A DNA stretch of 64,000 bases, taken from Portunus trituberculatus. Its lineage: Eukaryota > Arthropoda > Malacostraca > Decapoda > Portunidae. The stretch lies in NCBI RefSeq assembly GCF_017591435.1, contig NC_059299.1, positions 3,283,480-3,347,479 on the forward strand, read 5' to 3'. The notes under the pieces are model-generated. The model had not been told where the DNA came from. It did not search any database and was given only the letters and a program-made list of their open reading frames with translations. The position numbers and the translations under genes were made by a program. Below are positions 1 to 13,290 of the stretch, in pieces (within the stretch, counting starts at the first letter, position 1; each line of letters begins with the position of its first letter).

Positions 1-107
<107 letters not shown>

Positions 108-177
108 CTGTATCTGACGGACACTCGTACTGTGAACAGTGAGCAAGGGTCCCAGACTTGATTAAGACTGAATGATG

Positions 178-210
<33 letters not shown>

Positions 211-2386
211 AGTGACGTGGACGTTTCTCTTTTCAGTGCATTGCGGCGCCGCGGAACAAGGACGGACGACATCCGACACGCGGCGCGTCGCCTCGAAACC
301 ATTACTCTTGTATCGGTCCCGCGAACTCGTTCGTCGGAGCTCAGTCGTTCTGCATCGGTGGAGGAAATGGTTGGTTGGTTGGCTTGTTGAAAGGGCGGCG
401 TGTGGGCGGATGGGCGTGCTTCTGGTACATGGTCCTTCAATCATGACTAGATCCACACTCATCCACCTGCGCGTCGGAAGTCTGCAGCGAGGGGAGGAGA
501 CCTTTGTCTTACAGGGAGGGAGTGCGGTGGCCTTGTGCATGGCCAAGGCTACTGCCGCTACGCCAACCTGAGCACGTTGGTAGGGTAGTCATCGCCGGCC
601 TCACTCCCTCCCCTGCCTTACTCGGGTGTGTTTTAAGAACAATTGGTAAGGAGTTCCTGAAGCCCAAATCTCACCCACCCCCTCGCCCCACGATGTTCAG
701 AACGCCAGAGCTCAGGAAATATATGCTTGGGGATAACGTGTTTGTGGCTCGTTCCCCACAGACGCCCGCATCTTGAATCCAGACTGTAAAAGCTGACTGA
801 GGTGTAGCCCATGCTTTACGCTGACCTGTGGGCTGCGCGATGCCAGGTGACTCAGTCCCCTGTCCCTATCCAGGCGTCGAGTCAAGCACGCAGGATCGTA
901 TCGCACAGCACCCAGGCTGCCCATGAGCCTCTTGAACCTGATCCACAACGGGGAAAGCTGTCATGGCTGGGCGCCGGGTGAGTGTTCACACCCTTGCCAA
1001 AGCCATGGCTGGCCGGTTCCTCGTCTAGGAGTGACTGGCCCTTCAACCGCACTTCTACTTGCCCCAGAACCACAGTAGTGTTGTGCTCAGTCTTAGATAA
1101 CCCATTACAAATAGATAAATCTAAAGCGCGAGAGAGAAAAGAAATCAGGTACAAATTAAGCAATGTCTGGATGGTAGGTATTTGGGAGTGCGAACTTGAG
1201 ACATGAGAAATAGACACGTGGCGGCCGATGAGGCAAGTGTGCCCAAGCTGGATGAAGAACGAATGTCACAGCCACCCAAAGGCCAGTGCCCCGGGTTCTT
1301 GCCATGCCACGTGGCCCTCAGTAACTATAACATGCACAACCACTCTTAAGAAATTTTAGTAATAACAATATTCTTATATGTCGTGGCGTTTTATTCCCTT
1401 GAGTGCATTCGGCTGCACCACGGCATGTTGCATCCACAATAATGCCAAGGAGCCTCTCATGTGTGCAGCAACGACCACCTGCAAGAGGCAGCGCCGTGGT
1501 CCTGCGTGGCTGCCTTCTGTTCACCCTGCTTGTACTCGTACCGTATTCTTAGTCTCGATGAAAGGGGTGAATAGGTCACTCCATTCATGCAGCGGTGAGG
1601 CCTGGAGCGTGAGCGTCCTATGTGAAGGTGACTCGGGCCAACGTCCAGGCAAAGCAGGCAGTGGTGTGTGGCTGTGCCTGCATGGTGGGTGTGCTGCGCG
1701 GTGGGGCATGCCACTAGGGCTGCGCACGGTCACACAGTCAATGAAAATAAGTTTGCAGCAGGCAATTGCATTTGCAGGCACCATAGTCCCAAGTCCATCA
1801 CCCTTCTCACTCATAAACATAAGCCGGACTTTTGTATTTATTTAGGAATACCAAGTCCACCCATACATCAATGTGTGTTTGTATGTATGTCTCAACACAT
1901 GGCACCCGCACGGCCAGCCAGGGTCGCATTGCCCCGGGAGTCGTGTTACACCGCCACCCTCACTCTTTCACTCTTCCGCGCTGACCCAACTAGTTCCACC
2001 CACAACCCTTTACACTGCAAACACAATAACACTGTTGCACCTGCTTCTGGACACCGGAGCCTCACTTTGAATGAATAACACATTGTTAAAGACACATTAG
2101 GCACAACAGCGGAAAGTCTAACACTTACAAAGCTCCTCAAGTTTACAGCTTAACCTTTTTAACCTTGAACTTTTGCTTGTATACCTTCGTTCCTCGTCCC
2201 AGCCTGCGGTGGTGTGGTGGTGATTCATGCATGTTATGTGAGGTGTAATCAAGTACAAAATTGAGTAATACACGGCCAACCAAAACTGACTGGGGATGCA
2301 TACTCGTATTACATCACGGCCCTGACTTAAATATTTACAAAGCTTATGATAGCGAGGTGGTGATAGTGGTGGTGGTAGTGATGATG

Positions 2387-2580
<194 letters not shown>

Positions 2581-2695
2581 GGGCGCCTGCATGATCTTGT
2601 CAACTACTTAATTACTGAACATTTAAGTGTAACCTTAATTAGGTCTCATCCTGGTCAGGGTGCCAACAGACGACCTACCCACTACTGCTCCTACC

Positions 2696-3101
2696 ACCGC
2701 CACGACTACTACTACTACTACTACTACTATTACCATTATTCCATATACTATATGAACACAGGAAATTCCTTTCTCCTTGTCCTCCTCCACCAGCATTATA
2801 CACCCCTCTGAGTAACCTACTAACCGATAAAGGAGGTAAAAACATTATTAACCGCGGAAGATAGCAGACCTTGCTCCTCTTCCTCCCCCCCCTTTTTCTC
2901 TTCCCTGTCATCATCACATTACTATTGCTTTCATATTGCACAAATCATTATGTTTCTAATTTTTTCACTACCACTAGCACTACCGCTACTATTACTACTA
3001 CTACTACTACTATTACTACCACTACTACTACTATTACTACCACTACTACTACTTCCTCCTCCTCTTCGACTACTACCACTACCCCTACCACCACCATTAA
3101 A
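2696..3101. repeat. Degenerate (ACT)n / (ACC)n trinucleotide region
   Basis: ACT, ATT and ACC triplets recur at 2703-2740 and 2960-3100. The frames opened here translate to homopolymer-like Ser, Thr or Leu runs and are not taken as genes. Confidence 0.8.
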
Positions 3102-3234
3102 AGTACCCAGGAGGCACATCCAACCATTGCCACCCAAAGGAAGAAGGTTCATTGCAGACATGTAGTCACTTGCAATAAAAATTCCTTTGAAGAGTCATGA
3201 ATATGGCAAGGATGACCCGGACGAGATTGTACCC

Positions 3235-3235
<1 letters not shown>

Positions 3236-3292
<57 letters not shown>

Positions 3293-3365
3293 TACGCATG
3301 ACTGTTTTCTTTCTCGTCTACCTGCCTGGAAACGTACCCACCTACAATTCCAGCGCGCGCACACA

Positions 3366-3431
<66 letters not shown>

Positions 3432-3528
3432 AAAATATGACACACGACTATATTCAATTTTTCTGGTAAAGCTCGGTTTTAGTCCCTAACCTTTGTTGTA
3501 GGAGTAAACGTTATACTGTTTTATGAGC

Positions 3529-3564
<36 letters not shown>

Positions 3565-3655
3565 TCCCGTTCTGTAATATCCTTCCGGTGAGGTCTTCAT
3601 AGGTAAAGACTTGACGTCAATCCTAAACTTACTCTCAACTTACACGCACACACAC

Positions 3656-3720
<65 letters not shown>
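3236..3720. repeat. Cluster of AC and AG microsatellites
   Basis: AC run at 3238-3291, an AC-to-AG compound at 3359-3427, AG at 3531-3562, and a long AC run at 3644-3720. Short unique segments separate them. Confidence 0.95.
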
Positions 3721-3721
<1 letters not shown>

Positions 3722-3890
3722 TTGTACAAATATCCTAACAGAATACTTTCTCAGATCCTGTAATTCCATTAAATGATGAAAAGGAAACTGAAATCCAACT
3801 TCATTTAACATCTGCAGGCATCAGTAATGTAATATGCGACAGTCTCTCTCCACGAATTGTCTCATAAAATTGTATTCATCGCATAAAATA

Positions 3891-3930
<40 letters not shown>

Positions 3931-4437
3931 GTAACTGCTTCTCATTCCATTCATCCATCTCTCTATTTGATAAGCAATTATTTATCTTTTAAAATCTACC
4001 TGGATCACATGAATATCATCCACATATATTACTTTTTGAGTGGATGAGAAGAACTAACACAACACTAACAAAAGCTGCATAACATCACATACAATATAAG
4101 TGACTTATCTTCCATCCCTTATAATTTCATCAAGCTAAAGTCAGAGAGAGCAACGTTCCTAGACTAGATAAGTTCTGATGAGAAAGACTCTTTTCCTGCA
4201 ATATTTCAATAATCCTAAACTAATTTTCCTGGTTAAATATAGAACTGGTGGGGCTAAAATGTTTGAACCATTTCATCACTTCCTCAGCTGTCAGTGATCT
4301 GTCTAGAAATTACATTATGAACTTGCTCCGCAGCAGTGTTAACCGTTGAGAAGTTAAGCCAAGTGAGTGAAGGGGCGTGCATGGTGCATGGTGAGGACTA
4401 CATTGGCAACACTGCTGGGAGTACGATCATTCAAACG

Positions 4438-4473
<36 letters not shown>

Positions 4474-4953
4474 TCCATTTACATAACAGGCAGAAAAAAA
4501 AATCCTTGCTCAGTCTTTTGTTACTAGTGTGAGTAGCTACAGTTCTTATATAACAGAGGAAAGTGACGTGTAACCGCTTATAGCACACCAGCCTGCAGTA
4601 ACTCATAGCTTAAAGTTTATAATCACTTATACTTCCTTACTGGCGTCATAGTTAGACCATGTTTTATTATGGATCTTTTGTTATTTCCGTTTTCCTTAAC
4701 TTCGCGATGCTGCTTCTAGATGAAATGCAGGACAGAAGAAGCGGTGGTGAAAACAAATTAAAGGTGAGCAGGAAATGACACGTATAGGAAATATTCAAGG
4801 AAAAGACTTTAGAGTGACGTGTAAGAAAAGACAGAAGAGTGAGGAGTGAGGAATGAAACTGCCTGGTCGGCCGATTGGCATTCCGGAATAGAGTGGGTGG
4901 CCAACTCGTCTTTTTTTTGTGTGTGTGTGTGTGAGTGCTATTCCTCAAGTAGT

Positions 4954-4956
<3 letters not shown>

Positions 4957-5004
<48 letters not shown>

Positions 5005-5163
5005 ATATACAAATCATGTTCGGAATTGCATATGTATTATAATGTATGTGTGTAGTATATTTCTACAATAAAACTTTGGACAACTCAATTCTGCTTCTAA
5101 AAATACCTATTAACAAAAATAAATACATAATAGAAAAATATTCATAGTATACGTTCAACTGAC

Positions 5164-5227
<64 letters not shown>

Positions 5228-5446
5228 GGTGGTGAGACGGGAAGAAGAGAAGAATGGAAGGAGGGACGAGCAAGGCCAAGGAGGAGGAGGAGGAGGAGGG
5301 TGCCCCAAGATATGCCTGAGGCTGGGTCGGCAACCTCATGGTCTTAACCCACGACTCTCTCTCTCTCTCTCTCTCTCTCTGCCTCAGGGGACGGCCAGGT
5401 CAAGGTTTCACCAGATGGCATGGGACACAATACACTCTGCCCAATT

Positions 5447-5494
<48 letters not shown>
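4957..5494. repeat. Cluster of CT, GT/GA and GA microsatellites
   Basis: CT at 4957-5002, a GT-to-GA compound at 5165-5224, CT at 5355-5381 and GA at 5450-5494. A GGA-rich segment lies at 5279-5300. Confidence 0.93.
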
Positions 5495-5500
<6 letters not shown>

Positions 5501-8200
5501 ATGGCGGTGGCGAGACATTCCTAGCGTACCACGCCTCACAATCGGTAGCTTCGGACACATTTCACCTCCCTAAATTATGGCAGGTCAAGAAAATTGCTAA
5601 ATAGCATATTTCTTTTTTCTCTCTCTCCTTCACCATTTCCTTTTAATATAAGGGCAGTGCGCAAAAAAGGGGAAAAATGACTTGAAATATTGAACTGTAT
5701 CAGTTTCTCTGATGTCAAATATTAACTGAAAAATATATAACTAAAAAATAAGATGAACGCTGGTTTCAAGATGGCTAGGTAGGAAACATCAACGCTTCCT
5801 CGACTTAATGGCTGTGTCTTCGAGTTGGTATGTCTAAATTTGATATAAAAATAATTGAGTTTTCATTTTACAATTCCAAGTATATTTCATATTTTCTTCT
5901 TCAAAAGTCCGTTAATCCAATAAATCCTTTCATAACAGTGACGTAAAGAAAGGAGAGAATTTTTAAAGAAAAGAACTGAAGCCAAAGTCAAAAGAACACA
6001 GCGAAACGCAACAGCAAGCCACCTGGCGGAATTTAGAGGAACTCATTGTGACGTCACTACTCGACGGAACTTCCACCTATGAGAACAAGAGAATGCTGGG
6101 TTGAAAATGACGTCGGCTCCTATTTTTAGCCCTACGGATGCAAATCGAGAATATATCGACAAAAATGTAGGAATGGTAACTGAAAGGTGCATGTGGCATC
6201 AGTCACAAATAATCCCTGCGGCAGCTTGGCTATCCTCTCAGGGCGTCATTAACTAGAGCTCCATATCACTGCCGCCCTTACCTCCTTCACACTTTTATCA
6301 AATATTTGTCAATTTAAGGCTTTAAATATAGCTATTATCACCAGTATGAAAAGACGAAAGGAAAGGATGCAGAAAGAAGGGAGAAGGGAGAAGGGGAGGG
6401 ACAAGTAACAACGGATACGGACCCTACAGGAAAACGTGGTAATAATGACAAACGTTCGTACTCAGAAACATTTTTCCCCAATCGTTTCCGGACACGTCTA
6501 GCATTTCATCATGAATAAGTAATTTCCGTTCACTCCACTCCGGTAAATTCACACCCACTTGTTGCGTCTGTCTGTACGTCTGTATGTATATGAAGGGGTA
6601 GTGGCGTGCTGCGCTGCGCTCTCCAGACGAGAGAGAGGGGGGGGGAGGGTTCTCACTTATTTGTTGCCATGTCTTCTCCACGTGTTTCCTGGAGAAAGGC
6701 ATAGCTGAAGGAGAGGGAAAGGGAGAGAATGGGGGAAGGAAGGAGGGAGAAGGACACGTGGCCGCCTGCTTCCCTCCTCACCTATGGGAACTACACGGTA
6801 TTAAATTACATGTCTGTATCACGTGGATGGTTTGTACTATCCATATATTTTTTTCTTTACTCTCGCAGTAACTCCACCACTGTTCTCATCCGATTCTTCA
6901 TTTGTTCATGTGTGTTCTTGTTCTCTACTTTTTTCGGTTTCCATAAATTATCCATGCCTTCACTCTAAACCTCCTTCAACACTTCTCACCTCTATTTCTT
7001 CCTAACTCTCATCATTCTTTTCCAGTCTTCTCACACCAACCTCATTCTCTTTCGTTCTTTCATTCAGTTCCTTTTCTAGGGTTCTTCCAGTTCCTCGTGA
7101 TTTACACACTTTTTCATCAATCTTAGTCTTTCAACTCTCTTTATACTTATTTTTCACTAGTGAACTGTTCATTTCCCGAGCATTCTCTCTCTCTCTCTCT
7201 CTCATAATATATTTCAATCCTTTCTCTGCCTCTTCATACTACTACTAGTGTAATGAATGAGTGAGTGGATCGATGACGAAGAGGATGTGGTGAAGCTAGA
7301 AAGAAAGAGAGGAAACCTTTTCATCATCCATAATAGAATAACATCAACAATTACTCAAGTTCCTTAGCAAGTGCGTGTAAAGATGAAGGCAGTTTCACAC
7401 AGCTTAGCGGCTTGCAGCCCAAACTTGTGGGTGACGGCCACGTTGGGCTAACTTGGGCGGGTCGGCGGCATTCTCTCTCTCTCTCTCTCTCTTGAGGACG
7501 ATGGGCGTGGCGAGTAAACCCAAAACGCAAGGGATCCCTAGACCCTTCGATCCACCAGTGGAGGGCCTTAGGAAGCGAGTTTTGGGAGGGAAAAAACAAG
7601 GCGTGAAGAGGAAAGGTTAGGTTAGGCAGGCCAGCGACGCCCGGCAATTATAGCGCCTGGGGCAGGGAGGCTCAAACGAGGACCTTCCCCCTCTTTACCT
7701 CCCTCCCTCCCTCCTTCTTACCTCCGACTCCCGGTCTCCTTTACCTCCCTCACCTCCTCCTCCTCGCCCACCACGACCGCGGACCAGCAGTTCCCTTCAC
7801 CATCTGGCGGTGAGTGGCTCCAGGGCAGGCTGGCGGAACATGGCTTAGCGACGCTTGCCCCGATAGTAGCGACGAAAGGGCGGGAAAAATAGCGTGACTC
7901 AAGCAAATGATGGAAAACTGATAAACGACAGTAAATATTTGTATAAGATAGTGAATTTAAGGGATGTAAAAGAGACAAATGGCGCATAGTATACGCTTAA
8001 TTCCCCTCCTCCATCATTATCCAACATTTTTTATTTTCCAGTTAGCGTACGTCTAGTGTCTTAGACGAGTAGCCTGCATGCACCAATCTCTCTCTCTCTC
8101 TCTCTCTCTTACACCAATGTCGATATTAACACTTACTCCCAAAATATGCATAACAACAACAAATAGAGTTAACGGAAAGCAGCGAAATCAAGTTGAACGT

Positions 8201-8202
<2 letters not shown>

Positions 8203-8283
<81 letters not shown>
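8203..8283. repeat. Compound (CA)n(GA)n microsatellite
   Basis: About 19 CA units pass directly into about 22 GA units. Confidence 0.96.
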
Positions 8284-8285
<2 letters not shown>

Positions 8286-9270
8286 TCCCTTGACACACCC
8301 TCTCGATCATGAGTACATAGATAGATAGATACTCCAGTGATTTCCTTGAGACCTACACACGCTACACGCCTTCTTGGCCGGCCGTTCAAGTTCAAATGAG
8401 CGTTGGAGAATGGCGGAGGAGAGGAGAGGAAGAGGAAGCGGAGGGTAGAGGAGGTAGGGGATATAGCAGAGAAGGGAGGGAGAGATGCGGGCAAGCCCCG
8501 ATTTTAGGCGTGGGAAAGCAGATTGGGCCCACCACCGTCCCAGCGGTATCTTTGTGGGAGGGGGAGATAGAGGGGAGAGGAGGGCGAGAAGGAAAGAAAG
8601 GGATGGGGGCTGGAAGGAAAACGGAGGGTGAGAAGGAAAGAAGGGGGAGGGGTGGCAGCGGTGGGAAGGAGGGAACTAAGGAAGGAGGACCGCAAGGGTG
8701 AGAGGCCGTCGATACCCACAACCAGAGGAAAACGCTGGCGAAATAAAATTATAAAAACGCTAAGGTGGAGGAAAGCCGGTTGTAAAAGAACAGCTTTATG
8801 AAACTGAAGGAGCAGTATTTGAAGTTGATATGTCACGTTCTCAATTAACAAATTCAGACAATAAACTGTTAAACACACACACATACCCAACACTACACTA
8901 CAGAAAGAATATCATAATCCCCTCCCTTCCTTTCTTTCTTATTCCCTTCACATTTCCCTCACCATTCTTTCCACGCCCTCTCTCTTCTCTTTTCCCTCCC
9001 ATTCTTCTCCCTCCTTCCCTTTCTATAGACCAGGTAACTAGACGACAAAGGGACATTGCTTATCTTCCCTCCCCTACAAACGTCTATCCTAGCCTCCTCT
9101 TCACCACTACCACCACCGCCAACATTACCATCAACACCAACGTAGTTATCAACAAAGTGGAATGCATAATTATAATATACACATTTCTTTTCTCTCTCGA
9201 CCATCTAAAGAAAAATGGATGAAAGATTGGAGATATACGGAGGACAGCTCGAAAAGTCACGAAAAGGATG

Positions 9271-9316
<46 letters not shown>

Positions 9317-9478
9317 TTATAATGAAGTTGGCACATGACACTAATTACAAACTGAAAAGTCAAACTAACACGATGAACTCAGTCTTCAGTACAATATTTA
9401 TAATGACATATATAATGCCCTTTCACTTTAAGAGCGTTGCTAAGCCATACCGACTCCCCCCCCTACCATTCATGGTGT

Positions 9479-9555
<77 letters not shown>
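9479..9555. repeat. (GA)n microsatellite
   Basis: About 38 uninterrupted GA units. Confidence 0.97.
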
Positions 9556-9557
<2 letters not shown>

Positions 9558-10458
9558 AATCTGTCAAATCATTCACACTTCTCACATTTCCTACAACTGT
9601 TGACAAAGTACCATAGCAATCCATCAGGACGGAGAGTCCATCGTGAGCGTGTCTTGTCACGCTAAGCTCCCCAGAGGTTGGCTGAAGCGCACCGTATGAT
9701 ATTATGTATTGAAGGGGAAAAATAGAACTTGGGGAGAGTGGGAAGTGTTTAAATGGCTATCTGATTACGCAATGATGACGTCACATGGTCATTCATTGGT
9801 GAAGGATACTGAGAGTCACTTATGACCCACACCCGCTTCATCATCTCGTCATCCTTCTCTACTTCGCTATTAGATATTATCTGCCACTTTCGTTGTCATC
9901 CGATGAAGGGAAGGGATTAAGCCGTCTCAAGATAAGGCAATGAAGGAGTAGAAGGCGATGAACGACTGGAGGGGATGGCCGAAGAGGAGACATTGCCTGG
10001 GGACGACGCCATTGTAGTGTGACTGCGCGGGAAAAACCCACTCTGCAGCATTACCAACTCCTGCCATGTGACGTGCCCATCACGCCGCGCCCCGGCGCCG
10101 GACAGAAGACTGACAGATAAATCTGTTCTCCAAAGTAAAGAAGGCAAAACAGCTGCCTTCTGCTGGTAGTGTAAAAAGCTGTCAGTACCTATGGTAGGTG
10201 CTTTTATAAGTTGAGGTTTACGTTTTCAACATGTAAGCACACACTGTATTTCATTTACTTCATTGAATGTAGCATATTTTCATCGCTTCCCCAAACTCAA
10301 AATACCCTTAAATTTCGAATTGCACTCTATACACACATGGATCAAAAAGCTCTGACAATAGCAATTAACTATAAACACCACTATTTTCTTCATCAAGATT
10401 AACAAACGTATCGCAACTAGTTTCCAATGGCATGGTCAATCAAACATTCTTTCGAATT

Positions 10459-10541
<83 letters not shown>

Positions 10542-10687
10542 GGTGTGTAAAAAAAATAAGATTCTCTCAGATGCATTTTCTCGGAACATCAGATATCTCC
10601 TGCAGTTTACAATGAGATGGAACAGCGTAGACAGAAAATGGGCATTTCTCTGCTTGTTGAAACCTATTCTTATCTTCGTTAATTCCA

Positions 10688-10760
<73 letters not shown>
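10459..10760. repeat. (AT)n and (GA)n microsatellites
   Basis: About 40 AT units (10459-10538) and about 36 GA units (10690-10760), separated by 150 bp of unique DNA. Confidence 0.96.
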
Positions 10761-10763
<3 letters not shown>

Positions 10764-11612
10764 CCAGTATTCACGTATTCCAGTGAGACTGAACTACACT
10801 TTCTATGTATTATGAAAGCATTCCAAGGTTTGGAAGATAGGAGAGGAGACAAAAGCGCGGTGCAGGCGGCAGACAGACGGTTAGTCTGTAGACGGAAATG
10901 TCTCAGTCCGCGGTTGCCAAAGTCGTTTTTACACCAGACTTTTTTTTTTTTTTTAACATTATAGACACACAGTCCTGTCCTCATGACCACCTAGAGATCC
11001 ACTGTGGTGAACCAAGACACATTTTTATAAGCGTGGGAACCTTTGGGAGTGTATGGGAGTAGGAAAGCATGCGGTATGGATGGCATGAGGCGAAGTGTGA
11101 GACGGCGGGCGGTCAGAGGGCGGGGCGGAGGTGAAGGGCCCCGGGCGATGCTGGGAAAATTACAAGCGCTATAGGAACGCCAATACCGAGCCCTGGGACG
11201 AAGACAGAGAGCATCTGGAAACCTTCAGCATGTATGTGAAAAATTCAATTGAAATATTTTTCTACATAATTTCAAAATAAACTATGAACTCCACCCCATG
11301 TGACCTGAAGATCACATTTGGTCGATAAGGAAATTGAATTTTCAAGCACAAGGAGGAAAATGAGGCGAATACCTCTGACGTACCAGCTTCCTACTAATTA
11401 CACCATATATTTTAGTTAACTCGGGACCCGTAATCTATAGTGAGTGGTCCATATGTCTAGTTTTCAATGTAGACAACAAGGGTTGTAATAATATATAAAG
11501 GAACTTTCGACCCGTCAGACATTCAGGGAGGAGAGGCTTTTGACGTCACAAGGTGAAGGCACACTCACCCACCACGTGGTTTCTTGAGTTTCAATTTTTT
11601 TTTCTAGCCCGA

Positions 11613-11648
<36 letters not shown>

Positions 11649-12040
11649 GGTTTTCCAATCCGCGTCAACCAATACTTGCTTAACTATACCACAATATTCA
11701 AAGTTCCTCCCCGCATTGCTGAATCATCTACCTACAGAGAACACCAGTAATTAGTTGCCTTGCTAAACATCCGTAACAAGGAATTGTGGCTTTATACTGC
11801 ATTTCCTAGTCCTTAGTCCATACTGAACAGCAAGCTTTGTTATTGCTGGCTTACATTATAGATCTGACTCGAAATCCTTATGAATGATTCCGAAGCGCAA
11901 GGGGAAGATGAAAATGTAGCTAAAACGAGGATTTTGCGAGAATTAGAATACATCAAAAGTTCACCACACTGGTACGAATCAACAGAATCAATAAGTAATG
12001 TTCTTACGTACAAAGATTTTAACAATTTAAATTAATATAT

Positions 12041-12093
<53 letters not shown>

Positions 12094-12744
12094 GGGGAGG
12101 GAGGGGAAGGTATCCTACTTGGCAACTGTCATTCGATCTTATGTACCCAGCAGTAGGAAAGAATTTTGCAAACTTCCCGTCAGCACCTTAGCTGCATGAC
12201 ACTGAAGAGACAATAAATTTTCCCTTTCTAAAATAAATGAATAAATAACCAAAAGTTTTCAATCTAGATCATTCAGATTGCCTGTAAATATAAACCTTCA
12301 CACAGCAATCCTTCTCAGTCTGTTGGCCTTCTTAAGACTCTCTAAATGGCTGTGCAGATGACTCATTAGTTATACCACATTGGCATTTTCATAATCCTGT
12401 AGTTTAAAATGTAACCTATGAACTACACTGCCCCTAAAGTAGATGCAATGACAATGTATTTGAACAAATTGTTCATGTATATACAAAAACAAATAAATAA
12501 ATACACTGCCAGAACACTATATGGTAGTACAGAATAAAAAGAGTGCTACTATACATATAAAAAAAAAAAAAAAAAAAAAAATTATACATGAAAGTAATTT
12601 GTTACATCAACTACACAACTAAGTCAACCAACCAGCAGGTATGCTTTGTAGATTTTTTGCCTTATCAATAGTACTGAGGTAAATAATAGTGATTATATAA
12701 ATAACTTACATAAAAATATTTATGTTTAACAATGACACGATCAT

Positions 12745-12883
<139 letters not shown>

Positions 12884-13077
12884 TCATAATAAAATTACCA
12901 AAGATTTTAACATTAATTTGAAATTGAAAGAGTTTAACTTAAGGAATTTCATATATTTTTGTACCATCATATTAGTACTGTACAATGATTTTGCTTCTTT
13001 CAAACATTTGCCTGCAAAGGCCTGATGATCTGTCACAAGGGTTGATTGTATGACTAAATGACATGAGTAGGACATCA

Positions 13078-13290
13078 TTATGTCTTGAAGGGTAGATCCT
13101 TGATCCCTACTAAAACAAAACCATTGGAGTGCTTTTCGAAAGGCACATTCAGAGATGACCCACTGAAAACATAAACATGAATAGACTTAGGGATAGCAGC
13201 CTTGTGTATCCTGTGCAGTCTCTTGTCCAGCTTCCTAAGCTGTCGGTGACGAGTAGCTTTATTAGGGCACTGGCTCAGCTTTATGCCCAT
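13078..13290 (-). CDS. Rexo5: Rexo5-like exon 12 (terminal)
   Basis: Acceptor CTATAG precedes ATGGGCATAAAG. The frame runs 70 codons to TAA at 13080-13078. The peptide is basic and unstructured at first, then ends in a short hydrophobic stretch (NGFVLVGIKDLPFKT). The preceding exon ends in phase 0, which fits. Confidence 0.85.
   Translation of the reverse strand: MGIKLSQCPNKATRHRQLRKLDKRLHRIHKAAIPKSIHVYVFSGSSLNVPFEKHSNGFVLVGIKDLPFKT

Noticed and set aside
3166..3489. Frames of Cys-Val, His-Thr, Leu-Ser or Arg-Glu dipeptides here and at many other places
   Set aside because: They are translated GT, CA, CT and GA microsatellites with short unique flanks.
9975..10022. Short plus-strand frame starting ATGGCCGAAGAGG
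   Set aside because: It stops after 15 codons and has no splice donor in phase; it is most likely chance in GC-rich DNA.
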